From contig OW804094.1 of assembly GCA_942159475.1 (NCBI GenBank), forward strand, positions 51,146,966-51,210,965: DNA of 64,000 bases. Reading direction: 5' to 3'. The position numbers and the translations under genes were made by a program. This DNA comes from Sthenelais limicola (taxonomy: Eukaryota; Annelida; Polychaeta; Phyllodocida; Sigalionidae). Of the stretch, positions 1-10,780 are shown piece by piece. Under the pieces are notes generated by a model. It did not search any database. It was not told the origin of the DNA and saw only the letters and a list, made by a program, of their open reading frames with translations. Each line of letters starts with the position of its first letter. Positions within the stretch are counted from its first letter, which is position 1.

Positions 1-2
1 AG

Positions 3-398
3 CTGATCCTCCATAGCATCCCATTCGCATGTGGAAGCCATGAAGCGCAGCTCCGTGAGAAACGTTTCAAACGACTCACCCTGGGCCTGTGTTCTTGTCA
101 GGAAACAGTGCCTCTCATATGTCAAGTTTTTTCTTGGCAGACAATATTCCTCGAACTTTTCAATCACTTTGTCGAACTTCTTTGCATCACCTGCTTCGGC
201 ATAGGTGAACGACTTGAATATCTTTTGCGCGTCTTGGCCGCCGATGTGCAGGAGCAGGGCAATTCTCCTCCCGTGTTTACACTCTGGGACATCAACCCCC
301 TCTAAATACCACATCAGACGTTCTTTAAAGTTCTTCCAGTTCGTGGCTATGTTGCCTGTTTGCAGGTCCAATCCTGCCAGTGGCTTTACTCCGTCCAT
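3..398 (-). CDS. Ty3/Gypsy-like retrotransposon Gag, N-terminal part (runs off left edge)
   Basis: Read from the ATG at 398 towards base 1, the minus strand is open for 132 codons to the window edge. The protein begins MDGVKPLAGLDLQTG and has the usual Gypsy gag pattern: an early 'NWKNFKERLMWYL' helix, a 'KIFKSFTY' stretch, then 'KKFDKVIEKFEEYC', 'NLTYERHCFLTRTQ' and 'GESFETFLTELR'. This layout resembles the capsid-like region of Ty3/Gypsy elements of invertebrates. The ATG sits 12 bases after a candidate primer-binding site, as expected for a 5' end. No stop is seen, so this copy may be fairly young. The zinc knuckle, protease and pol would lie outside the window. Family placement is by pattern recognition. 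Confidence 0.75.
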   Translation of the reverse strand, partial: MDGVKPLAGLDLQTGNIATNWKNFKERLMWYLEGVDVPECKHGRRIALLLHIGGQDAQKIFKSFTYAEAGDAKKFDKVIEKFEEYCLPRKNLTYERHCFLTRTQAQGESFETFLTELRFMASTCEWDAMEDQ

Positions 399-410
399 GA
401 CTTATTACCT

Positions 411-525
411 GGTACCATGTAATGATAACTGCAAGACACGAGATTGAGTTATGGAGTGACTTTATTGTCCAATGGTTACAACGGTTTCCTCGAGACCTGT
501 AGGTGGCAGCACAAGTATCGGGACA
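411..525 (-). mobile_element. Short 5' LTR and primer-binding site of the Gypsy-like element
   Basis: On the minus strand the segment from 525 to 418 begins TGTCCCGATACTTG and ends TTATCATTACA, the TG...CA borders of an LTR, about 108 bp. It contains AATAAA (complement of 461-466). Directly after it comes TGGTACCAGG (417-408), in the place of a tRNA primer-binding site, followed by the gag ATG. The same order (TTTACA, TGGTACCAGG, gag ATG) occurs near 5107, which supports the reading. The 5' border at 525 is inferred from the TG start and from the loss of RT similarity there. No matching 3' LTR is visible. Confidence 0.55.
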
Positions 526-1439
526 GTATATGCATTCACAGAGGCTTCTAGGGGGCGTTTACAATCGGTGATCGGACGATAATTTCCATCTTTCTTGGGT
601 ATCGCACCCATGGCGTGCACACAACATGGCCTCTCCAGAGCCACAGATAACTTTCCTTGAGATAATTCAGCTGTCAATAATTTATCCAGTTTCTTTTTGG
701 CCTCCGCAACGAAACAAGAGCTGTAATTTTTGCAGTAATAGGGCTGAATGATCGAACCTGGGTCTACAAGATGAAACCCGTTCACCACTCCGTCCAAAAC
801 AAAGTGCGAGTCAGGGTCCCATGTATCATGAAGAAACAGCCACTTTAACCAACCCACAGGCTTCATTTGACGTCTGATATTCTGAAGCAAGTCATTGTCC
901 TTGATTTTAGAGGCCAAATTCACCAGATTATCAAAGTTCGTATTTGTAACACAAGAATTATCAAAAACTCTTAGCCTCTGAAGCTCCGACTCGGCATGTT
1001 GGCCGCCATGACACCATTATGTAGTTTCCGGTTTCCGGTCAGCAAGGAGGGTGTCGCGATCCTTGTGCACATCCTCAGCATGGTGATTTTCAAAACAGAA
1101 TCCACACACATGTCGCCTGAAACATGGATATCTGCAACGTTTGGCAGTTTTTCCTGGACAATTCCAAGTCCAACATACCTCTTCTGGCCATAATTTCCAA
1201 TCATAGAAGGCGTCATATGGATATTTCTGTTCCGAAGCAGACGATGGGCTGCGAGAATATTTCACGTGACTCCCCCCAGCCACTTCCGGCTTGCTCGGTG
1301 AAACGTAAACATTGGGACGGACATGATACTCTGGACCCAGATATAAGGCGTTGGATTTGACATCAATGGCAGGCCAATCTGATAGCTCACCCTCCAGGAC
1401 TTTGGTACTAACAGCATGTTCATATAAAGCCAGCTCCAT
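526..1439 (-). pseudogene. Broken gag-RT polyprotein fragment, DIRS/Ngaro-like retrotransposon
   Basis: Reading the minus strand from 1439, one frame carries a gag-like segment with a Cys/His cluster (CRYPCFRRHVCGFC, then ENHHAED), a single in-frame TAA at 1017-1019, and then continues 'WCHGGQHAESELQRLRVF' into an RT N-terminal region with VHAMGAIPKKDGNYRPITD and RPLEASVNAYT. The RT 'fingers' motif follows the zinc cluster with no recognisable protease between them, which suits tyrosine-recombinase retrotransposons (DIRS/Ngaro) better than Gypsy. The frame is cut at about 525 by the short LTR, and its upstream end is cut at about 1440 by a LINE. It is a fossil in at least three ways: one stop and two insertions. 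Assignment to DIRS/Ngaro is an inference. Confidence 0.6.
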
Positions 1440-2370
1440 TCGTTGGAGGTGTTAGTTATTTTGTTTTGATACATCATTGTCCTACATCTACAGTCTAGTT
1501 CTGCTATGAGATGTCTAAAAGTGAGATCACCATTGTGAAAAAGCTTTTGTTTATGAATAAAAAACTTAACTTGGAGAATTATCCAATTGACAATCTTCTC
1601 TCTCATGGTGCAAGACTCTATGCCGAAAAGGATATTTTCGGCTTTAATTTGTATCTTGTTATTTATAGTTTGAAACATTGGTTTACCACTTTTTAGAGAG
1701 TTGAGGTGACCCATAGAGCAAATACAACTTATTATCTCCTCCCATAACTTTTTGGTATTGTGACAGTCTACCAAGAAATGCCTAATATCGTCCTTTTTAT
1801 TGCAAAAGGAGCATGTATTCTTATCTTTAATAGTTTTATTTTTTAAGAATTCATTGCACGTGATGGTTCTATGCAATACTCTATATTGGAAGTTTTGTAA
1901 CTTTGTCTCAGTTGTACACTTGTAGGGGTGAAGAAAGATTTTACTCCACACAACATTCTCCATTTGTTCATTATTGAACATTAAAATATCTTTCCATCCG
2001 TTAAGCTTTTCCACTTTGGGTTTTCTTTTAGTGACAAGCGCATTATATATTACCTTCGCGCTGGCTGACCTTACATTGACAATCACATTATTAATTTTAA
2101 TATTAATCGAGTCATCGATTGGACCATCATGGTCTTTTCTTAATTTTTTCCACCAGTCTAAGGGAATAGACGATAAAAGATCTCTTCTCCATGATGAGAG
2201 AGAGTCGATATTATATTGTTTTTTTAAATCTAACAATGACATGAACTGTTTTTTTTCATTTAATACATCTCCGAGAACCGTTATGCCTTTTTTTTCCCAG
2301 GATTCGTATAAAAACATTTGTCCTTTAAATTTAATGAAGCGATTAAACCATATTCTTTCTTTTAACTAAG
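1440..2370 (-). pseudogene. 5'-truncated LINE (L1/Tx1-like) ORF2 C-terminal region
   Basis: The minus strand is open from about 2365 to 1440. It begins 'RIWFNRFIKFKGQMFLYESW', then 'KKGITVLGDVLNE', and ends with 'NFQYRVLHRTITCNEFL' and a Cys/His cluster CSFCNKKDDIRHFLVDC followed by 'TKKLWEEI'. This is the region after the RT core in L1/Tx1-type LINEs, with the C-terminal CCHC-like finger. The RT core and endonuclease are missing upstream, as in a 5'-truncated insertion. The open frame runs on past the LINE to 1262, but there it reads host polyprotein DNA in another frame. The LINE/host junction near 1440 is placed where the gag-like frame begins, with an uncertainty of some tens of bases. 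Confidence 0.7.
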
Positions 2371-3180
2371 TCTGGGGAAGTCTTAGGCTATATAGGCCTA
2401 GACCTAGGCTACATATGGGTTGTTCTTCTCATTTTTAATGACAATGCCCTCCACCCGCCCTCCTCTCCCTCCATTCTACCATCGCATTGAAATCCATTTA
2501 TTTTAGTGTCTTATACTTGTGCGCACCCTCGGCAAGGCTGCACACGGGTAGGTCTATGCCGTGACGCTAGCAGAGGTAGTGTAAGAAAACAATACCTCCC
2601 AGCCAGTGTGTGGAGTATGTGGAGCTATGTTAACATGATGCGCATTTACAAACATCGCACTTACAAGCATTAATTGGCTTACCATTGCTCACATCTGTAG
2701 TGAAAAACTTATGTGGTTGTGATAGAAAACAGGGCGAAAAAGGATGATATCTCTATAAGTGGGCAATGACCGAATGGCTGGGACAACAGAGGTGATTCTC
2801 AGTAGTGGCTATACGCCTTTGAAAAAGGATGGTTCTCGTGGCTTGTCCAGGGAGTAGGCGGACAAGTAGGCGCCTTGCAAATGTAATTTAGATAATGTTG
2901 AGGTGGAATAAAATCATTAAAACCATAACACAAGGGTTTTATTTCCAACCTCACATCAAGTTGAACTACCAATAACCACCGGACCCCTTGGTATAAATAC
3001 GATATTTACCCACCTCGATACATAATGTTGAGGTCGTTTTTGTATTGGCACACATTAAAGCATTATAGGGATTTTGTTTCGCCTGCCTTTCACCCTCACC
3101 ACAAACCATGCGAATTCACCCGCCGTCCCAGCCACCGCGTAGATTGACATAGCATCTATGCGACCCAGAGATAAAAAAAT
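2371..3180. other. Non-coding, repeat-like DNA
   Basis: No supported gene. Bases 2412-2520 (a C-rich CCACCCGCCC/TCCCTCC stretch followed by CATTTATTTTAGTGTCT) resemble 5588-5680 and 11489-11585, so this is one member of a dispersed repeat. A minus-strand SINE body probably covers the right part (about 2880-3180), below its tRNA-like head. Confidence 0.4.
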
Positions 3181-3182
3181 AA

Positions 3183-3265
3183 AACTGTGAGACCCGGCCA
3201 AGGCTCAAACTTGCAATTCCCCACTCTATGGGCGAACGTTATACCGACTGAGCTATGTAGTTTGG
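3183..3265 (-). repeat. tRNA-derived SINE head
   Basis: On the minus strand 3262-3241 reads CTACATAGCTCAGTCGGTAT, a good A box (TAGCTCAGTCGG). It is followed about 35 bases on by GCAAGTTTGAGCC, a near B box with one mismatch to GGTTCRANNCC. The spacing and the anticodon-arm-like middle part (CGCCCATAGAGTGGGGAA) suit a tRNA head. The sequence then continues without a tRNA acceptor end into a unique body ending in T-rich DNA, so a SINE is more likely than a functional tRNA. Which tRNA it derives from is not clear. Confidence 0.6.
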
Positions 3266-4000
3266 TTGGAGGAGCGTGGCTGAACTGTGCTAGTGATATG
3301 AGAGGGGCCAATTAATGCATGTGTAGCGGTCGAAAGTGGCCGAAATTGTTTATTCTACAGTTATGCGGACAACGGCCTTAGATTAGCAGTAGGGTTATAG
3401 CAGGGTCATGTGGATTCCGGGACTGGAATTGTTTGTCACATGGGTTTTTTAAAAGTTAAAACTTTTTAAAGGGGCTACCCTCTAACTACCTTGTCAGACC
3501 TCTGTGGGCTGTTGTGACTGCACAAACTCTCAGGAGAGTTACCTTGACAGCAACAAAGGTGCGGCCACTGAGTCACGCTTCGTCTAGCACCTCAAAACTA
3601 GTAGGGATTTCTACTAGTTACCCAAGATGCATAGCAAAATGGCCGCCAAAACATAGGCCCAGCACATGTCTAAAAATAGATTAGCCAATCAGAAAATTCT
3701 TGACCCAGTGATGTCACACGACTGGGACCGATTGCTGGTGTATGGATTCTCTGCGGAGCAAGGGTCCAGGCTCATGGACTAGAAGAGAAGGTGGTTGTGG
3801 GTAGCCTAGTAATCACTTTAATAAATATACACATGACATAATGAAATTAAGAGCAATACAGACATTAAAACCATCATATTTCATATCAGGACAGTCTGCA
3901 AGTTTTCTTATTTATAAGTCCCACTTTTTAACAAACAATCCAATGTATGAATAAATAAATTCTTTTTGCCATGATCTGATACCTAAAGACTTGAGTGATA

Positions 4001-4275
4001 CAACACCAAAGGAGAAATAGCATGAAATTAGAGTAGCATAAATATTTTGACCTTCGTATTATACATACTCAACTTTTAGAGAGAAAAAAGGCTTAAAAAA
4101 TGGTGGTTAGGAGCCATAAATTATTAAATATTTATCGCAGATGCATATAACAGGGGTGCCCATTGCTTCATTTTCACCACAGAAGCCATTTGTTATGGTT
4201 ATAATATTGTTAAAGAATTGTATCAAATGATATTGCTCATTATGTAAAATTCTCCCCAATGGTGAAATTGACCAT
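4001..4275 (+). repeat. Dispersed repeat, copy 1 (partner at 52961-53203)
   Basis: From ACACCAAAGGAGAAATA to GCTCATTATGTAAAATTCTCC this stretch aligns by eye in the same orientation with 52961-53203, including CAACTTTT, AAAAAATG and a near-perfect block ATTGCTCATTATGTAAAATT. It is non-coding and unrelated to any gene seen here. It ends in a short (TA)n run at 4276-4297. Confidence 0.6.
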
Positions 4276-4639
4276 TATATATATATATATATATATAATG
4301 CTTTTATTCATTCATGATATACAATTACAATATCACATAAAAAATGGAAAAGGTTTTTGTCCTCTGCCCCCTCGCAGTTCTTCCACGACAGCCCTAGATA
4401 TACAATCTACAATCATATTATTACAACAAATCTCGATGTCGACAAAGGTATAATTATTTCATTCATTAATTTAAAATATAAAATTATTTTTTCTATATCA
4501 TTTTATAACTTTCAATAATTTATTAAATACAAATTGTTGTCGCCCAAGCTTGTTTTAACTTTACATTTATATATTCATTATCACTTCAATTAATTCTTCA
4601 TTAATATTGGGGGTTGCACTAATGCAAAGAAGGCTTACT

Positions 4640-5086
4640 GGTCCTTGCTTGGACCCAGTCCCCCCTGGGCTTGAATCTGAGACTCGGTTTTAGCTACAAG
4701 TCCTATCAGTTCAGTTTCCCCTGCGTTAATTTTCAACATCTGCTTCTGAGCTGTTTCAGAACCTTGCAAACTTGTATAGCCTACTTCTCTGTTAATTCAG
4801 TATTTTCTAATCTAATCCTAACCTTCAATATCGTGTGTTCCACTGGACCAAGATTGTACATGACCATCTTCATTCTGAGGTCTGTGACAAAGGCATCAAA
4901 TAACTCACCCTCTTCCTGCTGGCGTGAGAAAAAAAAGAGAGCCTCTCGTATACAATGTTTTTGATTGGAGAACAGTACTTTTAAATACTACTGTATTTGC
5001 AACTTGACCGACTTCCACCATTCATCCACATTCTCATCCTTCATTCACATCTCTGGCATCTCTGGTGACTTTATGCTACTATTCAT
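4640..5086 (-). pseudogene. Decayed Gypsy-like gag remnant
   Basis: From an ATG at 5086 the minus strand gives 'MNSSIKSPEMPEM', a stop, 'MKDENVDEWWKSVKLQIQ', a stop, and then after small shifts 'FFSRQQEEGELFDAFVTDLR'. The last block matches the 'FLTRTQ.QGESFETFLTELR' region of the gag at 3-398. With several stops and frame changes it is clearly dead. It sits just after an LTR-end/primer-site arrangement, as in the left-edge element. The inner end at about 4640 is approximate. Confidence 0.6.
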
Positions 5087-5106
5087 GGTGAATTTGTCCA
5101 TTTCCT

Positions 5107-5340
5107 GGTACCATGTAAATAGGTTGACTCCTTAACTCCAGTGTCTCAGTTCAAGTGGTTTATTAAGATATCATGCAAATCTTGTTAAATGGGTGGAGCT
5201 GTCAAGATAAAATCTTTTCACTCTTTGCAGTGTTGTGATAAGGGGTGTTTATACATTAAGATTAGGTCACTGATTATCTGACCAAGCGTCATAGTTTACC
5301 CACTCACCACATACCCTTACTTGCCAGTCACCACAACTTG
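5107..5340 (-). mobile_element. LTR end and primer site of the decayed Gypsy-like element
   Basis: On the minus strand an AATAAA (complement of about 5159-5164) is followed by CTGAGACACTGGAG, then TATTTACA and TGGTACCAGG (5113-5104). This repeats the order polyA signal, R-U5, CA, primer site seen at 411-525. The outer (5' LTR) limit is not determined; 5340 is a guess at a TG start. Confidence 0.45.
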
Positions 5341-6879
5341 TCCATGCTATGTTATACAAGTTCCGTTACCTGTCCTCATACTAACCTGGTGTATCTAGTA
5401 GAACTGTAAGCCTAGTATAGTGCAGAGATGAGGGCGGTAAACAGCATTTACAGTATGACTTGTGTGAGCCTACCAAGCGATTTTGCTGCCAGAACAATCA
5501 TCCAGAAAATGACTGCACAAGGATAGGATCTCTGACATAGGTTTTGCATGGTTAGTTTAGTAAGATTAAGTTTGTTATTTCAAAGGAAATAATGAACCCA
5601 ACCAACAACCCATCCACCCACCCTGTCTCTACCCCTCCTACCTACAATATCCATTTGATTTAGTGTTGAATACTGTAGCCTATACACCACCAACGTGGTG
5701 AGTAGGCTACGCCACCCGCCCTATAAATAGCCTACATGTTGTCAACAAAACTGTGAGCGTGGGTGGGGAGGCAAGCGTGTCAAGCTATGAAGTCTAAGTA
5801 GGGCTTGAGAGAGTGCATGAATGTTTTCAAAACAGCATTGCTGGACCATAAGTGCAGTACTTTTTCCAGACAAAAGGGCAGCTAACTAAGTCAAGTTTCA
5901 TTCAGACAAGTTACAGGCCGCAACTTACATGGGAAAACATTGAAAACAGGGCCATAAATCCGGGTCGTTTATAGATGGGGAGTTGACACTGATGGGTTGG
6001 GTGATGTAACAAATTTCGGAAGTAGACTTATCCCGCCTCTTCACAGAGGGTGGGTCAGTCACTTCTTGTCTAGTTTATTTGTATGTGATGTGGGGCATTT
6101 TAAATCTTATTCAATGTTATCAAGGCCTGTATAACAGGGAAGAAATGAAGAGTCAGATTTGATACAGCTATTCAAATGTCCTCTTGTGTTTCTTACCCAT
6201 ACCGATTATTGGACTTTAATTTGAGTTATTTCTAGTATATGATAACAATTCATTGACAGCACATGACAATAACTGCCACTTGACCATTGATTACATGTAA
6301 CTGAATTCTGTTGATGTTTCCCTTGGAAACAGAAATCAATTGAATAAACTGGCACACGCCTAGAACGGCAAAACAGTAATATAATGTATAGATTTATATA
6401 ATATAAAATATCAACTGCAACTAATTCTTGTTATTGATCATAGCCTATGATGTGAACCGCCTATGATATGAACAGCCAATGATATAAACAGCCTATATTC
6501 CAGCCTAAACCTAGCATAAACACAGTCTAAGGACAGAATCTATCACATTCGAATAATAATTTTGGTTTCGGAGAATACATTATTCTTGACGCGTCATGGC
6601 CCCATGCGAAAACCCTTTTCCCTGAAAATAAACACAAGCTTAGTACTGCCACTCATAGCTCTGGTCCAGAGATCCATATATCCCAGAACCCCATTTAACT
6701 CACTTTTCTTCCTAAAATCTATCTAAGTCCCTCTAATTCTTTCACAAATCAAAAGGGGATGACATAAAACGCTAAATTTGTGAGTTTAAAAGAAAACTGA
6801 GCCCCTGATGTGGAGATATTAGAGAAATTTTATCAAAATAACCACAAAACGAGACAAATAGGAAAAGGCTGTCTGTTCT
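5341..6879. other. No gene seen
   Basis: I find no convincing coding or RNA gene. 5588-5680 is a further member of the C-rich dispersed repeat at 2412 and 11489. 6440-6510 has a short degenerate tandem around GCCTATGATATGAACAGCC. Confidence 0.5.
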
Positions 6880-6955
6880 GGGAGTCAACCTCACAATGTC
6901 CAGTTTGAAAGTCTAACACACTAACCAATGAGACGGGCTATAGAGAACATGCATA
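6880..6955 (-). repeat. tRNA-like sequence (tRNA pseudogene or SINE head)
   Basis: The minus strand reads GCCCGTCTCATTGGTTAGTG, an A-box-like D arm, then GACTTTCAAACT in the anticodon-arm place, then GAGGTTGACTCCC, a B box lacking the C of GGTTCGANTCC. Order and spacing are tRNA-like and the anticodon stem resembles tRNA-Glu. The damaged B box and poor acceptor stem argue against a working tRNA. Confidence 0.45.
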
Positions 6956-6999
6956 TAAACACTAGGTCTTTGATTGATTCATTGCATTTTAGGTGTACT

Positions 7000-8230
7000 T
7001 TAATCCCCCATTCTCAGTCTGAGTCTGGTCAGTATTGGTCAGCAAGTTGAAGTGACCAGAGCCTGGAGGATGGAGCAGAAGGAGGAGTGGGAGCTTACAG
7101 TAGGCCCCCTCTCATTGCTTCTTGTGCTTAATGATGGGAGATTATTAAATAATAATAATCTCTCCCCAATTATCATAAAAGTATATCTTGCATCTGCAAC
7201 CTATTTCTATAATATGCCAATGCAGGAATGTCTAGCTCTGCACGCTTCTCTGGACCCATTAATTTCAGTCCCGACTTTTTTTAGCCTAAGCCTAGGGTTC
7301 TCGGTAGACAGTTGTGAGAAAAGGACCAAATTAAAGCCCAGTAAGAACTTCACGCCCAGCTTATATATGTAGGCTATAGTAGCAAGATACTCATAAATTA
7401 TAGGGTTGACGGTTCGGCTAAACCACACTCTGCTTTTTCTAACAAAAAGTTGTTAATTCATTCAAGAGTTTTTCTCCTCAATATGAATCTTGAAAAGGAA
7501 AGAAATGGCACCGCAAATAGAGTACACGGCACGCCATAATTCGCGTGACATACGCGCTGGTGGCACTGATATGAAATTTCTCAGGTGCGCAATAAGACGT
7601 GAGACAGACACAGCCTAAATTCTTAAGTAGTCTACTTGATTGATTCTAGATTCGGTGATTTATCTGTAAATGATGAGAAAATTAAAGAAGGTGTGTATAT
7701 AGGCCTACATATTTAAGCCTATAGGGTAGGTAGCTGTAGATCGTGGATTGTGTCTTGCCATGGAAACTGGAAAAGAATCTAATAGCAGGAAGGTATGCTA
7801 ATAGTAACAACTAAATTAACAAAGTTTAAATCTGCGGTTACCTGTAGTCAAAACGGATACTTATAACAGGTTTATATTAGCGAGGAAAAAAATGTATTCA
7901 GGCGATGAATGAGTTTATTGTAATTTCACCTCTGAAAAAGTAATGTGTTTCTTTTGATAAGAGCGCGTGCGTCCAAAGCTTAGGGAAATCTAAAATTTGA
8001 TTTGTTTCGCTGAACTGTCCCGTGAACTGTCCATTTGTATATTATTTTACTAAAGGATTTGTATCTCTATGTAAGAAATTGTCTACTCTCTATGTAGGCC
8101 TTGTTAGAAATATAAGAAGGGGTAGCAAAGGAAAATCGAAAAAGCTGAAGTGACGCGAGGCGACTTTTATATACAGTAGGCCTACATTGACTGACTGAAA
8201 ATAATGTCATTATGTGATGTAATGTTAATA
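7000..8230. other. No gene seen
   Basis: Short open frames here (for example 7052-7372) have no recognisable domains and show no splice or codon evidence for coding. Several TAGGCCTAC-type palindromes occur (7703, 8179). Confidence 0.5.
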
Positions 8231-8247
8231 CCAAGGCTGTGATTTAT

Positions 8248-9842
8248 TAGTATACTGGCAAAGTACCCGTCCTCCGGACAGCCACCCTCTCTCCCCACAC
8301 TTCCCCCACTCCCTCTTTTCCCTCCTCTTCTCTGTCTTTTATACCTGTTTTTCTCCCCCCCCCCATCTCCGACCCCCCCCCCCATCTCCTCTCCTCTTCC
8401 TCATGCTCGTTTTTCTCTCCCAAACCCATCTCCGATTTCCTCCGTTTTTCTCCCCCCCCATCTCCGACCCCCCCCCCCTCTCCCTCCCCTCTTCCTCATG
8501 CTCCCCCTCTCCGCTTTCTCTCCCTCCCCTCTCTCCCTTCCCCTACATCCTCTCCCTTATCTCTTCCCCCCTCTTCTTTCCCTCCCCTCCCCCTCTCCTA
8601 TTCTTACACCCTTTTCGTCACTCTCCCACTCCTCTGCATGTAGTTTGGTCCCCCTGGACGTAGGTTGTGGGAAATGATGTATCATCTAACAGGGGGCTTT
8701 TCCAGGCTATAAATAGAGTGTAGAGATCGCAATTTTAAAAAGGCTTCAAAATCACATTTTCACCCCAGATACCTTCACAAACCACATATAATATCCTCCA
8801 GAGAGTGTGGACAGAACTCTACAGATAAGTAAAACGGTTTGTAAAACAAATTCCGAGAACATGTGAGACAAACAAACTCCTCTTTTCTACCTAAGCAACC
8901 CCTCTTATCTACCTCTTTTCATAGAAATTGCTCTTCCCGTATATATTAATTATTATATGGATGTTTGCACTGGCAACAGGTTCTACCTCATTATTTCTTT
9001 GGGGATGTTGAAATGTAATACTTTTTTATTTGTCGGAGAACCGATTTTGAGTTTCTTTCAAAACTGCAAAACAGTTCTGCATTCTTTCATGCAGAGACAA
9101 ATCTAATATATAAAGCTCAAGAAGGTTTTTTTTGTCAGGCATGTTGTGGGAATCTGTGATCTCCCCAGCTGTTTGTCTGCCCTTTACAGTTACGTCAGCT
9201 CTGTCCAGAGGACATTTATATGTGGTTTGTGAAGGTATCTGGGGTGAAAATGTGGTGGTGGTGGTGGTGGTGGTAATTTAGTGAGGGTGAATGATTGGCT
9301 TCAGTCTCACATGGGGCCCTACACTGTGAAAATGTGATTTTGAAACTATTTTTAATCAGGATATCCATACTCTATTTATAGCCTGGGAAAGCCCCTACAT
9401 GTTGGGAACTAGAAGAAATTTAGGTCATGCCTCTATGTCCCACCATTCAGGGCAATGTAGGATTCCCTAGCAATGCATCTCACAAGAGTCCCTAGCAATG
9501 TGTCTTGCATCCTTGGCAACGCATCCCATCCCATAACTGCCTGTTGAACAAAAAAAAAGGTAATGACATCATCCATTTGATGCACCATGGGACCATCCAC
9601 ATCCCTGATAATGCAGGGATTGGAGGGGGAGGGAGAGAGTGAAGAAGAGGGGAGGGAGAGGGTGGGGGAATCGGAGAGAGGGAGGGGGGAAAGCGGGGAG
9701 AGGGAGAGTGAAGAAGACGGGGAAAAGAGGTTGGGGGAATTGGAGAGGGGAGGGGTAAAAGGTATGAGACAAAAGAGGGGGAGGGTAAAGAGGGGAAAGG
9801 GGGAAGTGTGGGAGAGAGGACGGGTACTTTGCTAGTATGCTA
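8248..9842. mobile_element. 1.6 kb foldback element with purine/pyrimidine arms
   Basis: The left end (TATACTGGCAAAGTACCCGT and following, 8251-8273) and the right end (GACGGGTACTTTGCTAGTAT, 9819-9838) are inverted copies. Inside them come a C/T-rich tract (8275-8635) and its A/G-rich mirror (9615-9815). Further in, CTATAAATAGAGT, ATTTTCACCCCAGATACC and CACAAACCACATATAA (8708-8800) have inverted partners at 9205-9380. The centre (8940-9110) has CTTTGGGGATGTT and CGGAGAACCGATTTTGAG, which recur inverted at 28390-28480. The whole is a long imperfect hairpin, as in foldback or MITE-type DNA elements. No transposase is visible, and target duplications were not resolved. Confidence 0.65.
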
Positions 9843-9849
9843 TAAAGCT

Positions 9850-10520
9850 GTTAAACTTTAACTGAGTTTAGATGAAACTAACATATTATAAGAGGTTGTT
9901 GGCAGTTTCCTCTGTCCAGTGAACCTAGTCTTTTGGTTTGAATGTCAAACTCTCGATGCCAGCTATGAGGTCTACAATTTTAGATCTCTGGATTCCTTCT
10001 GTTATACAAGGTCGATTTTTGTGTTTTTGAGAGTACCTGTTGGTCCCATTAGGTCTGAACGAACCGCAGCTTAGCATTAGGGAATGCTCTCTCAGTCTGA
10101 TGTACCATCCATTTGAGTTCTGGTATTACTGTTTTGGTTGGATGGTTGTCAATGATACCTGCATGCACTAATAATAACCAAATCTGGGTTTTGTCGAAGC
10201 CTAGTAGCCTTTCAAAAGAGTTCCGTAATAATATTATGTTGAAATTTTGCACTTGGATAACTCTGGATTTCCAGGTTCTCTACCCTTGATTTAGAAATTA
10301 CAGACAGGTTGGAGCCTATAATCAGGGTTTTTTCTGAAAGTGGATTCAACTGCCAATCTTTATTTTTGTGAGCTGTGTTTTTGGCCCTGTATGGCCTCCT
10401 TTGGTGATGGTGGAGGTGATGTTATATCAATTGGCCAAATCTAATTCAAGGTGACCAAAATGGGTGAAATGGGTGAGCCCTGGATAAAAGCAGGGCGTGG
10501 TTCCCTGGAGAAATTTGTGG
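9850..10520. other. No gene seen
   Basis: No supported feature; the minus-strand frame 10049-10252 is short and unrecognised. Confidence 0.4.
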
Positions 10521-10559
10521 GGCTATTTTGTGGTGTGGTGAGTTTGTTTTGATGCCCCT

Positions 10560-10780
10560 TAATTTTGAAGTGGTCAAAGGTGGTGGGGTTAGGCCCCATG
10601 ATTTGGAAGCGGTTGAATGTGGTGGGGTTAAGCCCCTTGATTTTGAAGAACTTGAAGGTGGTGGGATTAAGCCCCTTCATTTTGAAGAGTTTGAAGGTTG
10701 TGGGGTTAAGCCCATTGATTGGAAAAAAGTTGGAGGTGGTGGGGTTAGGCCCATTGATTTGGAAGAGTTTGTAGCACTGG
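10560..10780 (+). repeat. 42-bp coding-like minisatellite, about five units
   Basis: A unit close to TTTGAAGAGTTTGAAGGTGG plus TGGGGTTAAGCCCCTTGAT repeats about five times with a 42-bp period. Because 42 is divisible by three, open frames of 14-residue repeats appear on both strands: FEEFEGGGVKPLD-type on plus and FKIKGLNPTTF-type on minus (10441-10926). No start context, domain or splice support shows that either is expressed, so I treat it as a minisatellite. Confidence 0.7.

Noticed and set aside
462..923. A 153-codon frame as an intact RT protein
   Set aside because: Its last 20 or so codons lie in the LTR of the neighbouring Gypsy-like element, and it is an internal slice of a broken polyprotein.
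1262..2317. A 351-codon minus-strand open frame as one protein
   Set aside because: Only the part above about 1440 is LINE; the remainder reads the gag-like polyprotein DNA in the wrong frame.
8182..8663. Overlapping Gly/Arg/Glu-rich and Pro/Ser-rich frames on both strands
   Set aside because: They come from the C/T-rich tract of the foldback element; no start, splice or domain support.
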